53,965 nt of DNA from Multifurca ochricompacta (taxonomy: Eukaryota > Basidiomycota > Agaricomycetes > Russulales > Russulaceae): the NCBI GenBank assembly GCA_022496185.1, contig WTXG01000240.1, positions 1-53,965 of the forward strand, read 5' to 3'. A program made the position numbers and the translations under genes. A model generated the notes under the pieces. That model was not told the DNA's origin and searched no databases. It worked only from the letters and a program-made list of their open reading frames with translations. Positions 20,392 through 31,018 of this stretch are shown here, piece after piece (the first letter of the stretch is position 1; every line of letters begins with the position of its first letter).

Positions 20392-22484
20392 CATTTGATG
20401 AAGGGTCCTTCCCATCCAACCTTGCCAAGGACAGCAAGGGAAAGCAAAAGGAAAAAGTTACACCTTTTGTCTTAGAAGTTGAGAGGTCTGTCCAACCTCA
20501 ACCAGCAATAGCCATGGTTCCTCAGGCTCCTGAAGACAAGGAAGCTGAGGTTGAGGAACAGGAGGTAGTGGAACCTCCTCAAATAAATCCTGAGCCTACC
20601 ACACCCGAAAATGAGCTTGACACACATGATCAGACTATCTATCAGACTCCACCATCCCAAATCATGGAACCATCTGAACTCCCCCAGAGAACCCGTGCCA
20701 AAAGACAAACTAAGAAGAATGTCGGCAGACTTCCCCAACCAGTCTTTACTAGGGAAAGTCCACGCTCTCAGCAACATGATAGGGCTGTGCAGGAAGATCT
20801 AGATCTTGATTCTGCCTGTCCCAGATGATCATGCCAATTAAATCCTCGATTCTATAATGAGGATAATGCTGAGTTTGTGCAGGGTTCTTCCAGACTTGGG
20901 AATATGGAATTGCTAAATGCCACAGGTGTCTCTTATAGAGACCCCCTGACTTTTCAGGAGGCAATGCAGTCTGACAATGCCAGTGAATGGCTTGAGGCAT
21001 GTAAATATGAAATAGATGCCTTAGATAAACTTGATGTGTGGCACCTTGAGGATCTTCCAAAAGGAAGAAAGGCAGTAAAATCAAAATGGGTTTTTAAGCT
21101 GAAACCAGATGGACGGTTTCGTGCTAGGCTCGTGGCAAAAGGTTTCACCCAAATAGAAGGGGTGGACTTTGATGAAACATTCTCCCCAGTTGCCAGATTT
21201 GAATCACTTAGATTATTACTAGTGCTAGCTATGCTAGAGGATTGGGAAATCCACCAGATGGATGTCAAATCGGCATTCCTACATGGCGATCTGGATGAAG
21301 AAATTTATATGGAGCAACCAGTTGGTTTCGTCATTGCTGGTCAAGAGTCCAAAGTTTGCAGGCTACAAAAAGCACTATATGGCCTCAAACAAGCCTCCCG
21401 AGCATGGAATCTTCAATTCCATGCAGTTCTTAATGAACTGGGCTTCACTCGGACGTACTCTGATGCAGGAGTATATGTGTTTCATCACAAGGAGGAGGAT
21501 GATTCACTATATGTCATTCTTTATGTAGATGACATCACTATACTTGGATCTTCCAATGATAAGATAATGTGGCTGAAGTCCTCTCTATCTAATCGATATG
21601 AGATGACTGACTTGGGAGAAATCCAGTCATACCTTGGAGTTAATATCACCAGGGATCGTCCTAACAAGACACTGGAGATAGACCAAGCAGCCTACGTTTT
21701 ATCTATAATTGAGAAGTTTGGGATGAGGGATTCCAACTGAGTATATACTCCTCTTCCCTCTGGCACTGATGTACATCTGGTCAAATTTGAAGGCCAGGCA
21801 TCTACTTCTGAAATAAAGAAGTACCAACAGTTGATGGGGTCTCTGCTATGGGTGCAGATTGGAAGCAGACCTGACATCAGTTTTGCTGTGGCATGCCTTA
21901 GCCAATACGCTTCCAACCCCTCTCAAGATCACATGCGACTTGCAAAATATGTTCTAAAGTATCTCAATAGTACAAAAGACTGCAAGTTGCGGTATTCTGG
22001 AGGGAATGGGGAGAGTGGCCTTCATGGCTTTGCAGATTCCTCATGGGGAGATCAAGAGGACTGCCGCTCTACCTCAGGCTATGTGTTTTTCTTGGCAAAT
22101 GGTGCCATTTCATGGTGTTCCAGAAAGCAGAAAACAGTAGCACAGTCCACCACTGAAGCCGAATATATGAGCCTCTCTGAGGCTGCAAATCAGGCAATGT
22201 GGTATAGGACTTTTATGGAGGAATTAGGGTATGAGGCATCCTCCCCTATACTACTCCATTGTGACAATAAGGGTGCTGTAGATTTGGCATTAGACCCGGT
22301 CACAGGAAGGCAGTCAAAACATATACCTATCAAGTACCATGCCATTAGGGGGTACATTGAATCGCACATAATTGAGTTAGTGTGTACCCCCACAGGTGAG
22401 ATGCTGGCAGATGGCTTCACTAAGTCTCTACCAAGAGCATCGTTTGAAACCATGGTCAATGGACTTGGACTTATACTGGAATGA
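20376..22484 (+). pseudogene. pol: Copia1 RT and RNase H, two in-frame TGA
   Basis: Continues the polyprotein after the frameshift: an integrase-RT linker rich in Glu/Pro (20376-20828), RT (20877-21740) with KSKWVFKLKPDGRF, DVKSAFLHG and the catalytic YVDD at 21522-21533, then RNase H (21831-22484) with AQSTTEAEYMS and CDNKGAVDLA. The stop at 22484 is natural. TGA codons at 20826-20828 and 21738-20 further down at 21740 interrupt the frame. Otherwise the sequence is well preserved. Confidence 0.9.
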
Positions 22485-22725
22485 GAGAGCTGGAATCTGG
22501 AGACTTTGAATACCAGTCTCACTTTCCCACCATGAGCAAAGTTCTCAACTTCGAGAGTGATGCAAGAGGTGTGTATGGTTTCAGTTTGCATAAGCGAATC
22601 ACCGCAATATGCCTCTGAACACCATGCTCTTCTCTCACACTTGAGAGTTAGAGAAGTTGGATCTCTGGTGGTGTGCTCATTCAACTCATTTCCATCTATG
22701 ACCAGATGCCTTCAGCATGGAGGGA

Positions 22726-23224
22726 TGTTGAACACAGAAGATGTTCAATGATGCTTCAGGCATCAGGTGATTAGATTAGCTACTTTGTAGATTAGATTAG
22801 ATACCGGAGTCTTGGACTTTTTACATTATCCTTATTACTTTCTTTCTCACATTCCGCAGTAGCTGACTGATGCACCATGTAGCATGTGATTTCTGTACTG
22901 GCCAATGGCCTTACTCCCTCATGTTTATTGTTTGGACTTTGTCCGGCACTTGTGGACTTATTCCCAGTGCACAGACCACCCCTTGGACAGTATATAAGGG
23001 TGTCTGTTTCGTCTCTTCCACTTCAGAGTTTCTTCAACCTCTGAAGTGTAAGTTCTACTATACTTTCTATCATACCTTTGACTAACCATCTCTTGTGAAT
23101 ACTTGTCTTTCTAGGTCAGTAGAATAGTAATACAGAGTTTCTTCAACCTCTGAAGTATACTTGTCTTTCTAGCCTAAACTGCTAACACTTACAGTCAGTA
23201 TGCTGCACACATGCCTGTTTGACA
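22726..23224 (+). repeat. 3' LTR of copia1
   Basis: 499 bp, the same length as the 5' LTR. Preceded by a short purine tract (GGAGGGA, ending at 22725), as expected for plus-strand priming. The 22485-22725 gap is an untranslated tail. Confidence 0.96.
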
Positions 23225-25628
23225 GATTGGAGATGATGCATCATGGGACTCCAAAGAACAGGAGGAGATGGCAATAGTAGAGCATAGCAACACCCTCATC
23301 TGTGATATCCTTAGAACAAGGTATGAATTTGGCTGCCTTAGAACATCCCTGATCTACAATTGTGAGTACCACATCATACTTCCCAGCCAGTGGGAGATCT
23401 GTGATGAGATCCATAGCAATATATTGAAATGGGCCATCAGTTGCTGGTACATCTAATGGAAAGATTGGCAACTTCTTCATGAGTTTCAGCTTATTCTCCT
23501 GACATTTGGCACATCCTCAGACATATTCTCATACAAACTCCTTCAGATCTCCTCCTTCAAACTCATGTTGTACTCCATGTGTGGTTTTGTCAATTCTGGG
23601 GTGTCCTGCTAACACATGATTGTGGTATTGTTGTAGAATTTTGCATTGTTCTGGAAGGGTACTGGGGAAGGGACATTTCATTGACTGTGTCATCTTAACA
23701 AATAAATCTGCTGGTAAGACTGTGACTTCATTGTTATTGTTCTTGCCTTGATCCACATCTGGTCACTGGGAGAGCATGTCAGCAATGGTGTGGAGCTTCC
23801 CAGGGACATGCTCCAGTGTGAAGTTGAAATTGGCCAATTCCTGAAGCCATCTAGCTTGTTGGCAATTGAGTTTCTGAGGTTCTTTGAAATACTGGAGATT
23901 GTTATGATTGGTGTGCACTTGGACTTTGTGCTTAGTGCCTAGGAGATATTGATGCCATGACCTAAATGCAATGATGATTGTGAATAGCTCTTGATTGTAG
24001 ATGTCCCAATTACATTGTGTTGCATCTAAGGTTTTTGACAGGTAAGCAATCAGATGTAGTCATCCCTTGGGGTCCTTTTGGCTGAGGGTTGCCCCAAGAG
24101 CATAGCCTGAAGCATCCACATCTATGATGAAGGGCTCCTTGAAGTCTGGTTGCATTAACACAGGTTGGGAGGTTATGTGCTGTTTGAGGATGTCAAATGC
24201 TTTCTGTTCTGTTTCTGTCCACCTCCAGGGGTTCTTGGCACTAGTAAGCACATTCAACGGAGCTGCAATTTTACTGAATCCTTGGATGAACTGTCAATAG
24301 AATTGGCAGAATCTGAGAAATGAGCATATTTCTTTTACAGTTGTGGGTGTTTTCCAGGCTGTGACACCTTCTACTTTGACTGGATCCATGTGGACCTGAT
24401 TCACTTCTAAAATAAGCCCTAGGTACTCAATGTGTGTTTGCTCAAAGGTGCATTTCCCCAGCTTAAGATAAAGATCCAATTTACTGAGTTTATCTAGGAT
24501 GTGATGGACTTTGGACTGATGATCTTGGAGGTTATGGTTGGTGTGGATTAGAATGTCATCCATGTAGACAGTGAACCAGGCTTTCCCAGCTTTGTCTCAT
24601 TTGTTAAGTTCCTCTCTGAATTCTGCATTCATCATGGTCTGGAATGTTGCTGGAGAGTTTGTAAGTCCAAAGAACATAATGTTTGGTTTGTACAGGCCAC
24701 AATTGGTCTTAAAAGTTGCCTTCCATCTATCCTCAGGGACTATTTGGATGTTGTTATACCCCCAGCAGACATCCATCTTTGTGAATAAAGTGCTGCCACA
24801 GACATGGTCAATAAGCTTGGGGATCAATGGTAATGGATAAGTATTTTGGATTGTCCACTGATTTAATTTGCAATAGTCCTGGACTGGTCTGAGTTTCCCA
24901 TCCTTCTTCTTGATGAAGAAGAAGGGCAATGCATATGGCAATTTTGACTCCTTAATATGCCCCTTCTGTAGGTGCTCCTCTAGGAATTTGTTTAATGCAT
25001 CCTGTTCTCCTGGCCCCAGTGGGTAGATCTTACAATCTAGTGTCAATGGTGCATCTGGCTTTAATTCAATTCAGTGATCCCAGGGCCAGGCCTCAGGGAA
25101 TTGCTGCACTTCCTGGTCACTGAACACCTGATGTCGATGGTACTCCTTCAGCACAATCTGATCCCAAGAGTGCTCAAGATTATCTTTTGCTTTGATCACT
25201 AATTCCTGAGTGATGTTCAATCTTCTAATGTGTGCTCCTGGTATGCTGAGTTGGATCAATTGCATCAAATGCCCTTGTGTCCAGTTTATGAGTGGGTTAC
25301 TAGCAGTGAACCAGGGATAGCCTAAGATCATTTGGTCTGTTCCAATTGATGCAATGTAGAATCAGTGTCGCTTAGATTGGTTGTTGGTAGTTATATTGAG
25401 ATCCACATATTGATCAATGTTTGGGGTGGCATTAGGGGTTCCATCAGCATTATGTAATTTCTTGGGGATTGTGAGTTGTTTGGTTGGGAGTTGGTATTTG
25501 ATGACTGTTCTGTGATTGATAAAATTCTCTGTTGCACTGCTATCAACAAGTGCCTCTATGCTGGCCTTCTCTTTCACACCATGGAGAGGGATAACCACAT
25601 TCATTGCCTGGATAGGTGAGATGAATAC
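23225..25628 (-). pseudogene. pol: Gypsy BD2 pol: integrase, RNase H, RT, protease
   Basis: Reading leftward from the right: protease (25682-25071; DSSATENF where DSGATENF is expected; DQMILGYPWFTASNP), RT (25046-24294; [12 protein letters not shown], then VYMDDILIHTN), RNase H (24257 leftward; DVDASGYALGATLSQK), zinc domain and integrase (23756-23241; AMDLITDLP). Several stops, mostly TGA, separate the blocks. Closest in this window to gypsy D. Confidence 0.87.
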
Positions 25629-26317
25629 TGTCATGAACTGACACCCTAGAGACCTCCTGACCCCCTGGAAATTCCTGAACATTCCCAGAGACCTTGCAGA
25701 ACCCCCAAAGACAAAGATAACCCTAGATTAAGACCAGAGAAAAGCTGGTCCGGACCAGGGCCAGACTCCTGCCAAATTGGAGACCTGTGGGAAGAATACT
25801 AACAGAACCCCACAATGCCTAAACAGCAGTCCACAAACTGCAGACTGTGGACTGCGGATTTCTAAGCCCAAAAAGTGGGGCTATTCTCATTGGTGGATCA
25901 GTGGGGAGTTAAAGCAAAGTTAACCTCCCCTAAAGTAGTGCACAGACCAAAATCCCAGTTGTAATTACATATATAAACCCTTTTGGAATAGAATGGACAG
26001 CTCCAGACTGTCCACTTGTGATCTGGTTCCTGATTACCTAGGAGATTAGCCCCATCTTGTGGAAGGCTTCTCATCCCTTGCCTTTGAGCTGTTCGCTTCA
26101 TCTTCCTGCACTTTCCCCCTCACTCTCATCCTTTGCCCACTTCCAAATCCCTTCCCTTTGCATAAAACCCACTGTCCAGGCAGTTGACAGTGAGTTGTAA
26201 CATTTGGACAGTCTCTTTTACAGCAGACAGTGACTGACAAGTGCCCTAGTGTCCCAAAACAGCTCCCCTTCGTCTTACACCTTGGATCAAGCAGCCTCCC
26301 CCCCCTATGAGCTTACC
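25629..26317 (+). repeat. LTR-like sequence (LTR-H), 3' end lost
   Basis: Begins TGTCATGAACTGACACC exactly where BD2 pol stops aligning with B and D. It has a TATATAAA box at about 25970 and ends abruptly at an LTR-C. There is no coding frame and no matching sequence elsewhere in the window. Probably an LTR of another family in plus orientation, truncated on the right; no TSD can be tested. Confidence 0.5.
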
Positions 26318-26906
26318 TGTTACGTCCAGTGTGGGACGTTCTGCACGACATGTGTGACAGCATGGGTCAGAGGTTTCAGATAAGAAGCCAATAGGACTTC
26401 TTGGAGTTTCAGATGGACGAGTCAAAGTCAAAGGGGCTGTTCCCGATGACAATGTTAAGCGGAGGAGTACCTAAAGTACTGAGACGGACAAGTCAAAGAG
26501 TTCAAAGTGAAGTCCAGAAGACAAACACCGATGTATTCAATAAGTTGAGTCTGAGGTCTACAAGGTAGCTACAGTGGACTTATATACGTAACTCAGTGGG
26601 CGTCTATGAGATAAGAATACGGAGTCAAGTGGGCCCGAATATCTGAAAGCAGAGGGCGTACAACCTAGCTTCTGATAGGGAACTAAGTAAGTGTCCGATT
26701 GTAAGATAAGGAGATAACAAGATAAGAAAGGCAAGCATGGGCAAATAGTGTATATACAAGTCCAAACAACAGTCACGGGGATGGGAGCAGCGCATGTGAG
26801 GGGTCCCACAAGGGAGATGTGATAAGGAAGTGTAATGTCGGTGGGCGAGTGGGGTCTCTGTTGGGGAGGGTAAAGAAAATAGGGCTGCTGGGCTCTGGTC
26901 GTAACA
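26318..26906 (-). repeat. LTR-C without TSD, probable recombination joint
   Basis: 589 bp, TGTTACGTCC to GTCGTAACA. The left five bases are TTACC and the right five are GATGT. No gypsy A body adjoins on either side. It joins LTR-H to the middle of a Tc1-like element, which suggests that recombination between two LTR-C copies deleted what lay between. Confidence 0.85.
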
Positions 26907-26936
26907 GATGTGCTTTGTGGCCTGGACAGCATTGGC
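26907..26936. mobile_element. Tc1-like element, left remnant
   Basis: 30 bp that match 14652-14685 of the palindromic element and continue at 50577 once copia2 is removed. TSD TTGGC is at 26932-26936. Confidence 0.85.
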
Positions 26937-27758
26937 TGTTGAGCTGGTAATGGATCAGAGTTGGCTGGTGTGACAGAATTCTCCCTGTGACATTACTAAT
27001 GACTTGATATTGTGTTTCACCAGTGTTTGCTTATTGAGGGCCTAACCCCTCCTAATTCTCCTTAGTTCTAGCTAGTTCTACTGTGCAACCATTTAGATAC
27101 TATGTCATAGTCCTAGAACCTTCTATTTATTATGACATAGCTAGAACTACTTGTATTTAAAGTACAGTAAAGTAGAGAGACAGACCTAAGTCTGTTCTCT
27201 TGTGTTCAATCCAAGGTGCTCTGGACTTCATTGAAACCCTTCAGATTAGAACCCCACTTGAACTCTCCAAGATGCGACTTGGAGAGTCTTCAATCCCTTG
27301 AACTAGTTGCAGGACTGAGTATCTCTGCCATCGACTTCAACTCTTGTGCATGCCCTATTGACTTTGTTGTGGGCTTGAACCAACTTGACTCTGCTGAGGC
27401 TTTGAGTCTTGATCTATCTTGAACTTGACCTATCTTGACTAGGGGGGCTAGCTCCTGACTGACGTTCGACACAGTTCCACACCAAACTGTGACAGCTGGA
27501 CTGGATCAGAAGTGACTGGAGTTGCCAGAACAAGACAGAGTTAAGTGGACATTGTAATATACCTACTGACATTCCACTTGTTTACTATGATTACTTATGA
27601 TTAAAGATACAATCCTTTATGACCATAGCACAGCACACTCTTTACAGTATTTAAGGACATTATTTCTGTGTTGTACACTTCAGTTTTGACCTTTCACAAA
27701 CTGAATTATCTTGCTACCCATTTAGGTAGCACTTATCTAACCTCAGCTGCATTCAATA
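26937..27758 (+). repeat. 5' LTR of copia2 (291 bp net), split by LTR-E1
   Basis: TGTTGAGCTGG to ATTCAATA. Own sequence is 26937-26968 and 27500-27758. The 3' copy at 49166 matches it after removal of insertions there. Confidence 0.93.
26969..27494 (+). repeat. Solo LTR-E1 of the gypsy B/D lineage
   Basis: 526 bp, TGTGACAGAATTC to ACTGTGACA, with TSD GCTGG (26964-26968, 27495-27499). Contains the lineage start motif AAGTCTGTTCT at 27188-27198, preceded by a TATTTAAAG box. Confidence 0.92.
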
Positions 27759-27773
27759 GGTTATGGGCCCTGG
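27759..27773 (+). promoter_or_regulatory. Primer binding site of copia2: initiator tRNA-Met half
   Basis: GGTTATGGGCCCTGG directly after the LTR, identical to the copia1 site although the LTRs are unrelated. Bases 27774-28117 are a non-coding leader. Confidence 0.75.
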
Positions 27774-28117
27774 CTGTAACTAAATAATCCAGAAGAAGAT
27801 CGACACTTTATTACACAAGCTTCCTTTTCAGACCACATGTTTTTTTGATATCTCCCAAAAAGGCAAGCCTCTGTTCACTTGTAGAACCCCATTCCCCAGC
27901 TCCTGGAACTGGTGGATCAGTGTAGACTGGGCCCCTCACCTGGGCTTCATGCAAGCCATGTGAGGTAGTGTGGCGACGCTGAAGCATGTGTGAGTAATCC
28001 CCTACAAGGGACTGGACTTCCAAGTTCAGAGTGTACAGTTGGATACATTGGGGTTGGTCCAATCTTGATAATCTGGGTCTAATGCTCCACCCAGATTGAA
28101 AACCATCACTTAGCAGC

Positions 28118-28905
28118 ATGGCCCCTACATTTTCATTCCCACCTTCAGCCACAATTGAGATCCTTGATGGAGCAAACTGGCCTACTTGGTTGGCACACAT
28201 GATGGCTATCTTCCAGATGAATGGCATCTGGAACCACTTAGTTGGTCCCCCACCCCCTACTCTCCCAGCAGACTGGGATGAAAAGGAAGGCATTCTTGTA
28301 GGTGTCCTTGAAGTCTATACTCAGAAGGATGTCTGGACAGCTGTAGCAGACAACACTAAATTTGCTACTTGTAAGGCTAAGTGGGATGAGCTGCATCATG
28401 TCTACAGAGGAGTTGGATCTATGTCAACGTTCAACACTTGGGCTTCCCTCACAGGCACTGCCCTTGATGACTCCTCGCCAATGCTCCCACAATTGCAAAA
28501 GCGGAATGAAGCTCACATCAGTCTCAAGAACAACAAGATGGAGATCTCTGATCTCCAATTTTCATTTATCCTCATCAAGGCTCTACCTGAGTCTTACTCA
28601 GCCATCATGTCAATGATACTTGCTTCCAGTGCACCATCAGGCCTTCTACCTCAGGTCATACAAGATCGCATTCTCAATGAGGAAGGTCGGTGATCTGGAG
28701 CTTCTGTGTCACTCAACAAAGCTGCGCCCATCAAAAACAAATCAAATAAATCAAATATTAAATGCTTTTATTGTCAGAAAAGCAGGCACAAGGCTATGGA
28801 GTGTCAGAAGAAGAAGGATGCAGAGGACAAGAAGGCAATGGAGGCAGCATCAGCCAATAAGGTGGTGAATGCTCACTTAGCTACCACTTTGGCATTGATT
28901 GTAGA
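28118..28905 (+). pseudogene. gag: Copia2 gag with zinc knuckle, cut by gypsy D
   Basis: ATG 28118 opens a UBN2-type gag (ATIEILDGANWPTWLAHM; YRGVGSMSTFNTW; NNKMEISDLQFSFI), with a TGA at 28691-28693. The same frame continues with a knuckle (CFYCQKSRHKAMEC, where Ser-Arg replaces the usual Pro-Gly) and runs to the gypsy D insertion at 28906. It resumes at 45963 into the protease after one TSD copy (GTAGA). Confidence 0.88.
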
Positions 28906-29132
28906 TGTCACAGCTAGGTGCGCACTGTGTCAAGTTTGTCATTCGGGATCCGAAGTGATCCAAATCAGGTCCTTCTATCAAATTAGATCAGAAGGAATCA
29001 AGGTCAAGACAACAGTCAAGACCAGTCACAGTTATCAAGATCAAGAGGATGATCAAGACAACGTTCAGCCCACTAACTCAAGAGGGGCACTCGTGAGATG
29101 CAAAGTCAAGCAGCGACACAATGGTCCTGCCA
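28906..29132 (-). repeat. 3' LTR of gypsy D, left piece
   Basis: 227 bp starting TGTCACAGCTAGG. Matches 45350-45576 and continues at 36614. Confidence 0.94.
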
Positions 29133-29714
29133 TGTTACGTCCGGTGTGGGACGTTCCACACGACTTGTGTGACAGCGTTCGTTCGTAGTTAGATAAGGGA
29201 TCAATGGGACCCCTTGGAGTTTAGACGGGAAGAGTCAAAGTCGACAAGGCTGTACTTGAAGACGATGTTAAGCGGAAAGTACCAGAAGTACTGAGACAGT
29301 CAAGTCAAGCGTTCAAAGGGATGTCCAGAAGACAAGCACCGATGTATTCAATAAGTCGAGTCTGAAGTCTACAGTGTAGTTACAGCGGACTTATATACGT
29401 AAATCTGGTGGGCGTCTATAGATAAGATAGCCGAGTCAGGTGGGCCCAAATATACAAAAGCGGATGGCATAAAGCCTCGCTTCTGATAGGGTACTAAGTA
29501 AGTGTCCGATCCTAAGATAAGAAGATAAAGAGATAAGAAGGCAAACATGAACAAGCAACGCATCAACAGACGTAAACTGGGTCACGGGGACGGAAGGAGA
29601 GCATGTGATGGATCCCAGGACGGGGATGTGATCAAGAAATGTAACTGGGCGGTAACAAGGGATTCGCATTGGGGAGAGTAAAGAAAATGGGGTTGCTCGG
29701 CAGGGGTCGTAACA
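29133..29714 (-). repeat. 3' LTR of gypsy A (LTR-C)
   Basis: TGTTACGTCC to GGTCGTAACA on the plus strand. Sense-strand start motif complement AAGTCGAGTCT at 29353-29363. The polypurine tract (AGAAGAGGGGG on the minus strand, 29718-29728) adjoins at 29715. Confidence 0.96.
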
Positions 29715-29745
29715 TCACCCCCTCTTCTGGTTCTAGCAGACCCAG

Positions 29746-30192
29746 CTAGAAGCGACTCGTACCGTCATCGTCTTGTATCAACTCCAGATAATCATCGGCT
29801 ACATTACGATCATCCAAAGTGTCGTTCTCCTTGTCCGAGTCTTGTGGACATCTGTGGGCGCGGAGAAATCCGTAAGGTCCGCGCTGACCACAGGAGTGAC
29901 AGAGATCGTAGACGGGACAGTCCAACTCCCTATGCCCCGCATTGTGGCGGAGACATTTACCGCACCAACCTGATGGGTTGATGATCGTCGGGGTAACGCC
30001 TATGCGGCGGAAGATGCAGAATCGGCTCCAATGTAAATTGCTGCGGCAATGGCGGCACCACTTGCGATTGAGGGGACAGTTCCAGCTGATATGGTACTTA
30101 CTGTCGCATCGCCAACATGTCTCCCCACGGGGGTTCTCATGCATACACAGCATCTCGAACCGATTCGGCAGGAGTGTCAGGGCAGCCCCCAA
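29746..30192 (-). CDS. Gypsy A ORF3, C-terminal part with several zinc knuckles
   Basis: About 149 codons ending at 29746, Cys/His-rich. Two perfect CX2CX4HX4C knuckles (CWRCDSKYHISWNC and CRHCRSNLHWSRFC), one CX2CX6HX4C (CGKCLRHNAGHRELDC) and a further Cys pair (CHSCGQRGPYGF) suggest a nucleic-acid-binding tail, followed by an acidic C-terminus (DSDKENDTLDD). It overlaps the upstream part by 16 nt in the -1 register. The overlap holds a five-base C/G run at 30186-30190. One extra base there would fuse both parts into one protein of about 400 residues. Whether this is a sequencing error, a mutation or recoding cannot be decided here. Confidence 0.7.
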   Translation of the reverse strand: MGAALTLLPNRFEMLCMHENPRGETCWRCDSKYHISWNCPLNRKWCRHCRSNLHWSRFCIFRRIGVTPTIINPSGWCGKCLRHNAGHRELDCPVYDLCHSCGQRGPYGFLRAHRCPQDSDKENDTLDDRNVADDYLELIQDDDGTSRF

Positions 30193-30941
30193 TGATGTGG
30201 GGGGAGGGGTCGCGCATAAGTGTCCGCGTACCTTTCTGCAATGGTCTGGTATGCGTCCCCAATCTCCAATCTCTTCCTGATCTCCGTCAGCTCTTGCTCG
30301 ACCTGGAACATTCCACTGGTCAACCTCGTCATCATCTTCGCGTGTTCTTTATATTGTTTGTTGAGCGTCGTACGCAGCGTCAGGTTCTTGCGCAGTCTCA
30401 TCACCTCGGCTTTGAGACGCGGGAGTCGCATGTCGTTCATCACTTCATCGATGGCGAATGCTCGGGAATCTTCGGCAGCCAAGTGACCAAGCTGCTCATC
30501 GCTCATCGTATGGTGAAGGCGTCCAGTATACCTCTCCTCCAAATACACAGGGGCCCCATAAACAGGGCCATTCTTCTTCATACAGCCAGCTACATCCATG
30601 CCTCCGTTGGTATAAAAGATGTACTTAGCTATGGCCGTAGTTCCATCCGCCATAGTGATCTCGAGTGGAAAGTACATCGAGGAGTTCGGGTTGTTTGCGA
30701 AGAATGGGAATTCGGGGATTTCATCGTCCAGTTCCATACCCAATAGATCGTTTGGGTGCGGTTCCTCACAATGCTTGAAATCATCGTTGGGGTTGGGGGA
30801 TTGGTTTTTGGTTCGTGCCTCGGCAGCTTTGTAATCAATGGGAGAGGAGGGACGTGTAGAAGGATGGGCAGAGGGGAAGTTCTCGACAACTATGGCAGAG
30901 GTGAAGGCGTCGACGGCGGCGTTGGCAGCGATGAAAGACAT
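30177..30941 (-). CDS. Gypsy A ORF3, N-terminal part
   Basis: 255 codons from ATG 30941 to TGA 30177, between the chromodomain and the 3' LTR, in gag-pol sense. I recognise no family. It has a central region (MYFPLEITMADGTTAIAKYI; GGMDVAGCMKKNGPVYGAPV) and a C-terminal stretch likely to form a coiled coil (RLPRLKAEVMRLRKNLTL through FQVEQELTEIRKRLEIG). There is no signal peptide or membrane segment. Position equals ORF3 of gypsies B and D, but I see no clear sequence similarity to them. Confidence 0.72.
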   Translation of the reverse strand: MSFIAANAAVDAFTSAIVVENFPSAHPSTRPSSPIDYKAAEARTKNQSPNPNDDFKHCEEPHPNDLLGMELDDEIPEFPFFANNPNSSMYFPLEITMADGTTAIAKYIFYTNGGMDVAGCMKKNGPVYGAPVYLEERYTGRLHHTMSDEQLGHLAAEDSRAFAIDEVMNDMRLPRLKAEVMRLRKNLTLRTTLNKQYKEHAKMMTRLTSGMFQVEQELTEIRKRLEIGDAYQTIAERYADTYARPLPPHHWGLP

Positions 30942-31018
30942 AATCGATTGTGTGGTAGTAGGACGTTGTGAGGAAGCATGTACTGGGGATTTCTTTGGGG
31001 TCTGTAGGTCGGTTCCTT

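Larger units (their letters stand above)
16701..23224 (+). mobile_element. Full-length Ty1/copia element (copia1), TSD GATTG
   Basis: 6524 bp with two 499-bp LTRs (16701-17199, 22726-23224) flanked by TSD GATTG (16696-16700, 23225-23229). Order on the plus strand: LTR, half-tRNA primer site, ~0.9 kb leader, gag (UBN2 type), CCHC knuckle, protease, integrase, RT, RNase H, purine tract, LTR. Integrase before RT is diagnostic of copia. The LTRs differ at a handful of mostly CpG-type sites. Coding is nearly intact but has three TGA stops and one frameshift. Confidence 0.96.
16528..25628 (-). mobile_element. Ty3/gypsy element BD2, oldest layer, fragmentary
   Basis: Pol of the B/D lineage in two pieces: 16528-16700 (integrase core) and 23225-25628 (rest of integrase, RNase H, RT, protease). 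Copia1 separates them. The left piece was cut off by the insertion of A1 and the right by an LTR-like sequence at 25629. No LTR of this copy is visible. It is almost CpG-free and carries many stops, consistent with being the host of both later elements. Confidence 0.85.

Noticed and set aside
18766..21740. TGA as a reassigned or read-through sense codon in copia1
   Set aside because: Related copies have arginine or other sense codons at several such sites, the stops are not all TGA across elements, and CGA-to-TGA decay explains most of them.
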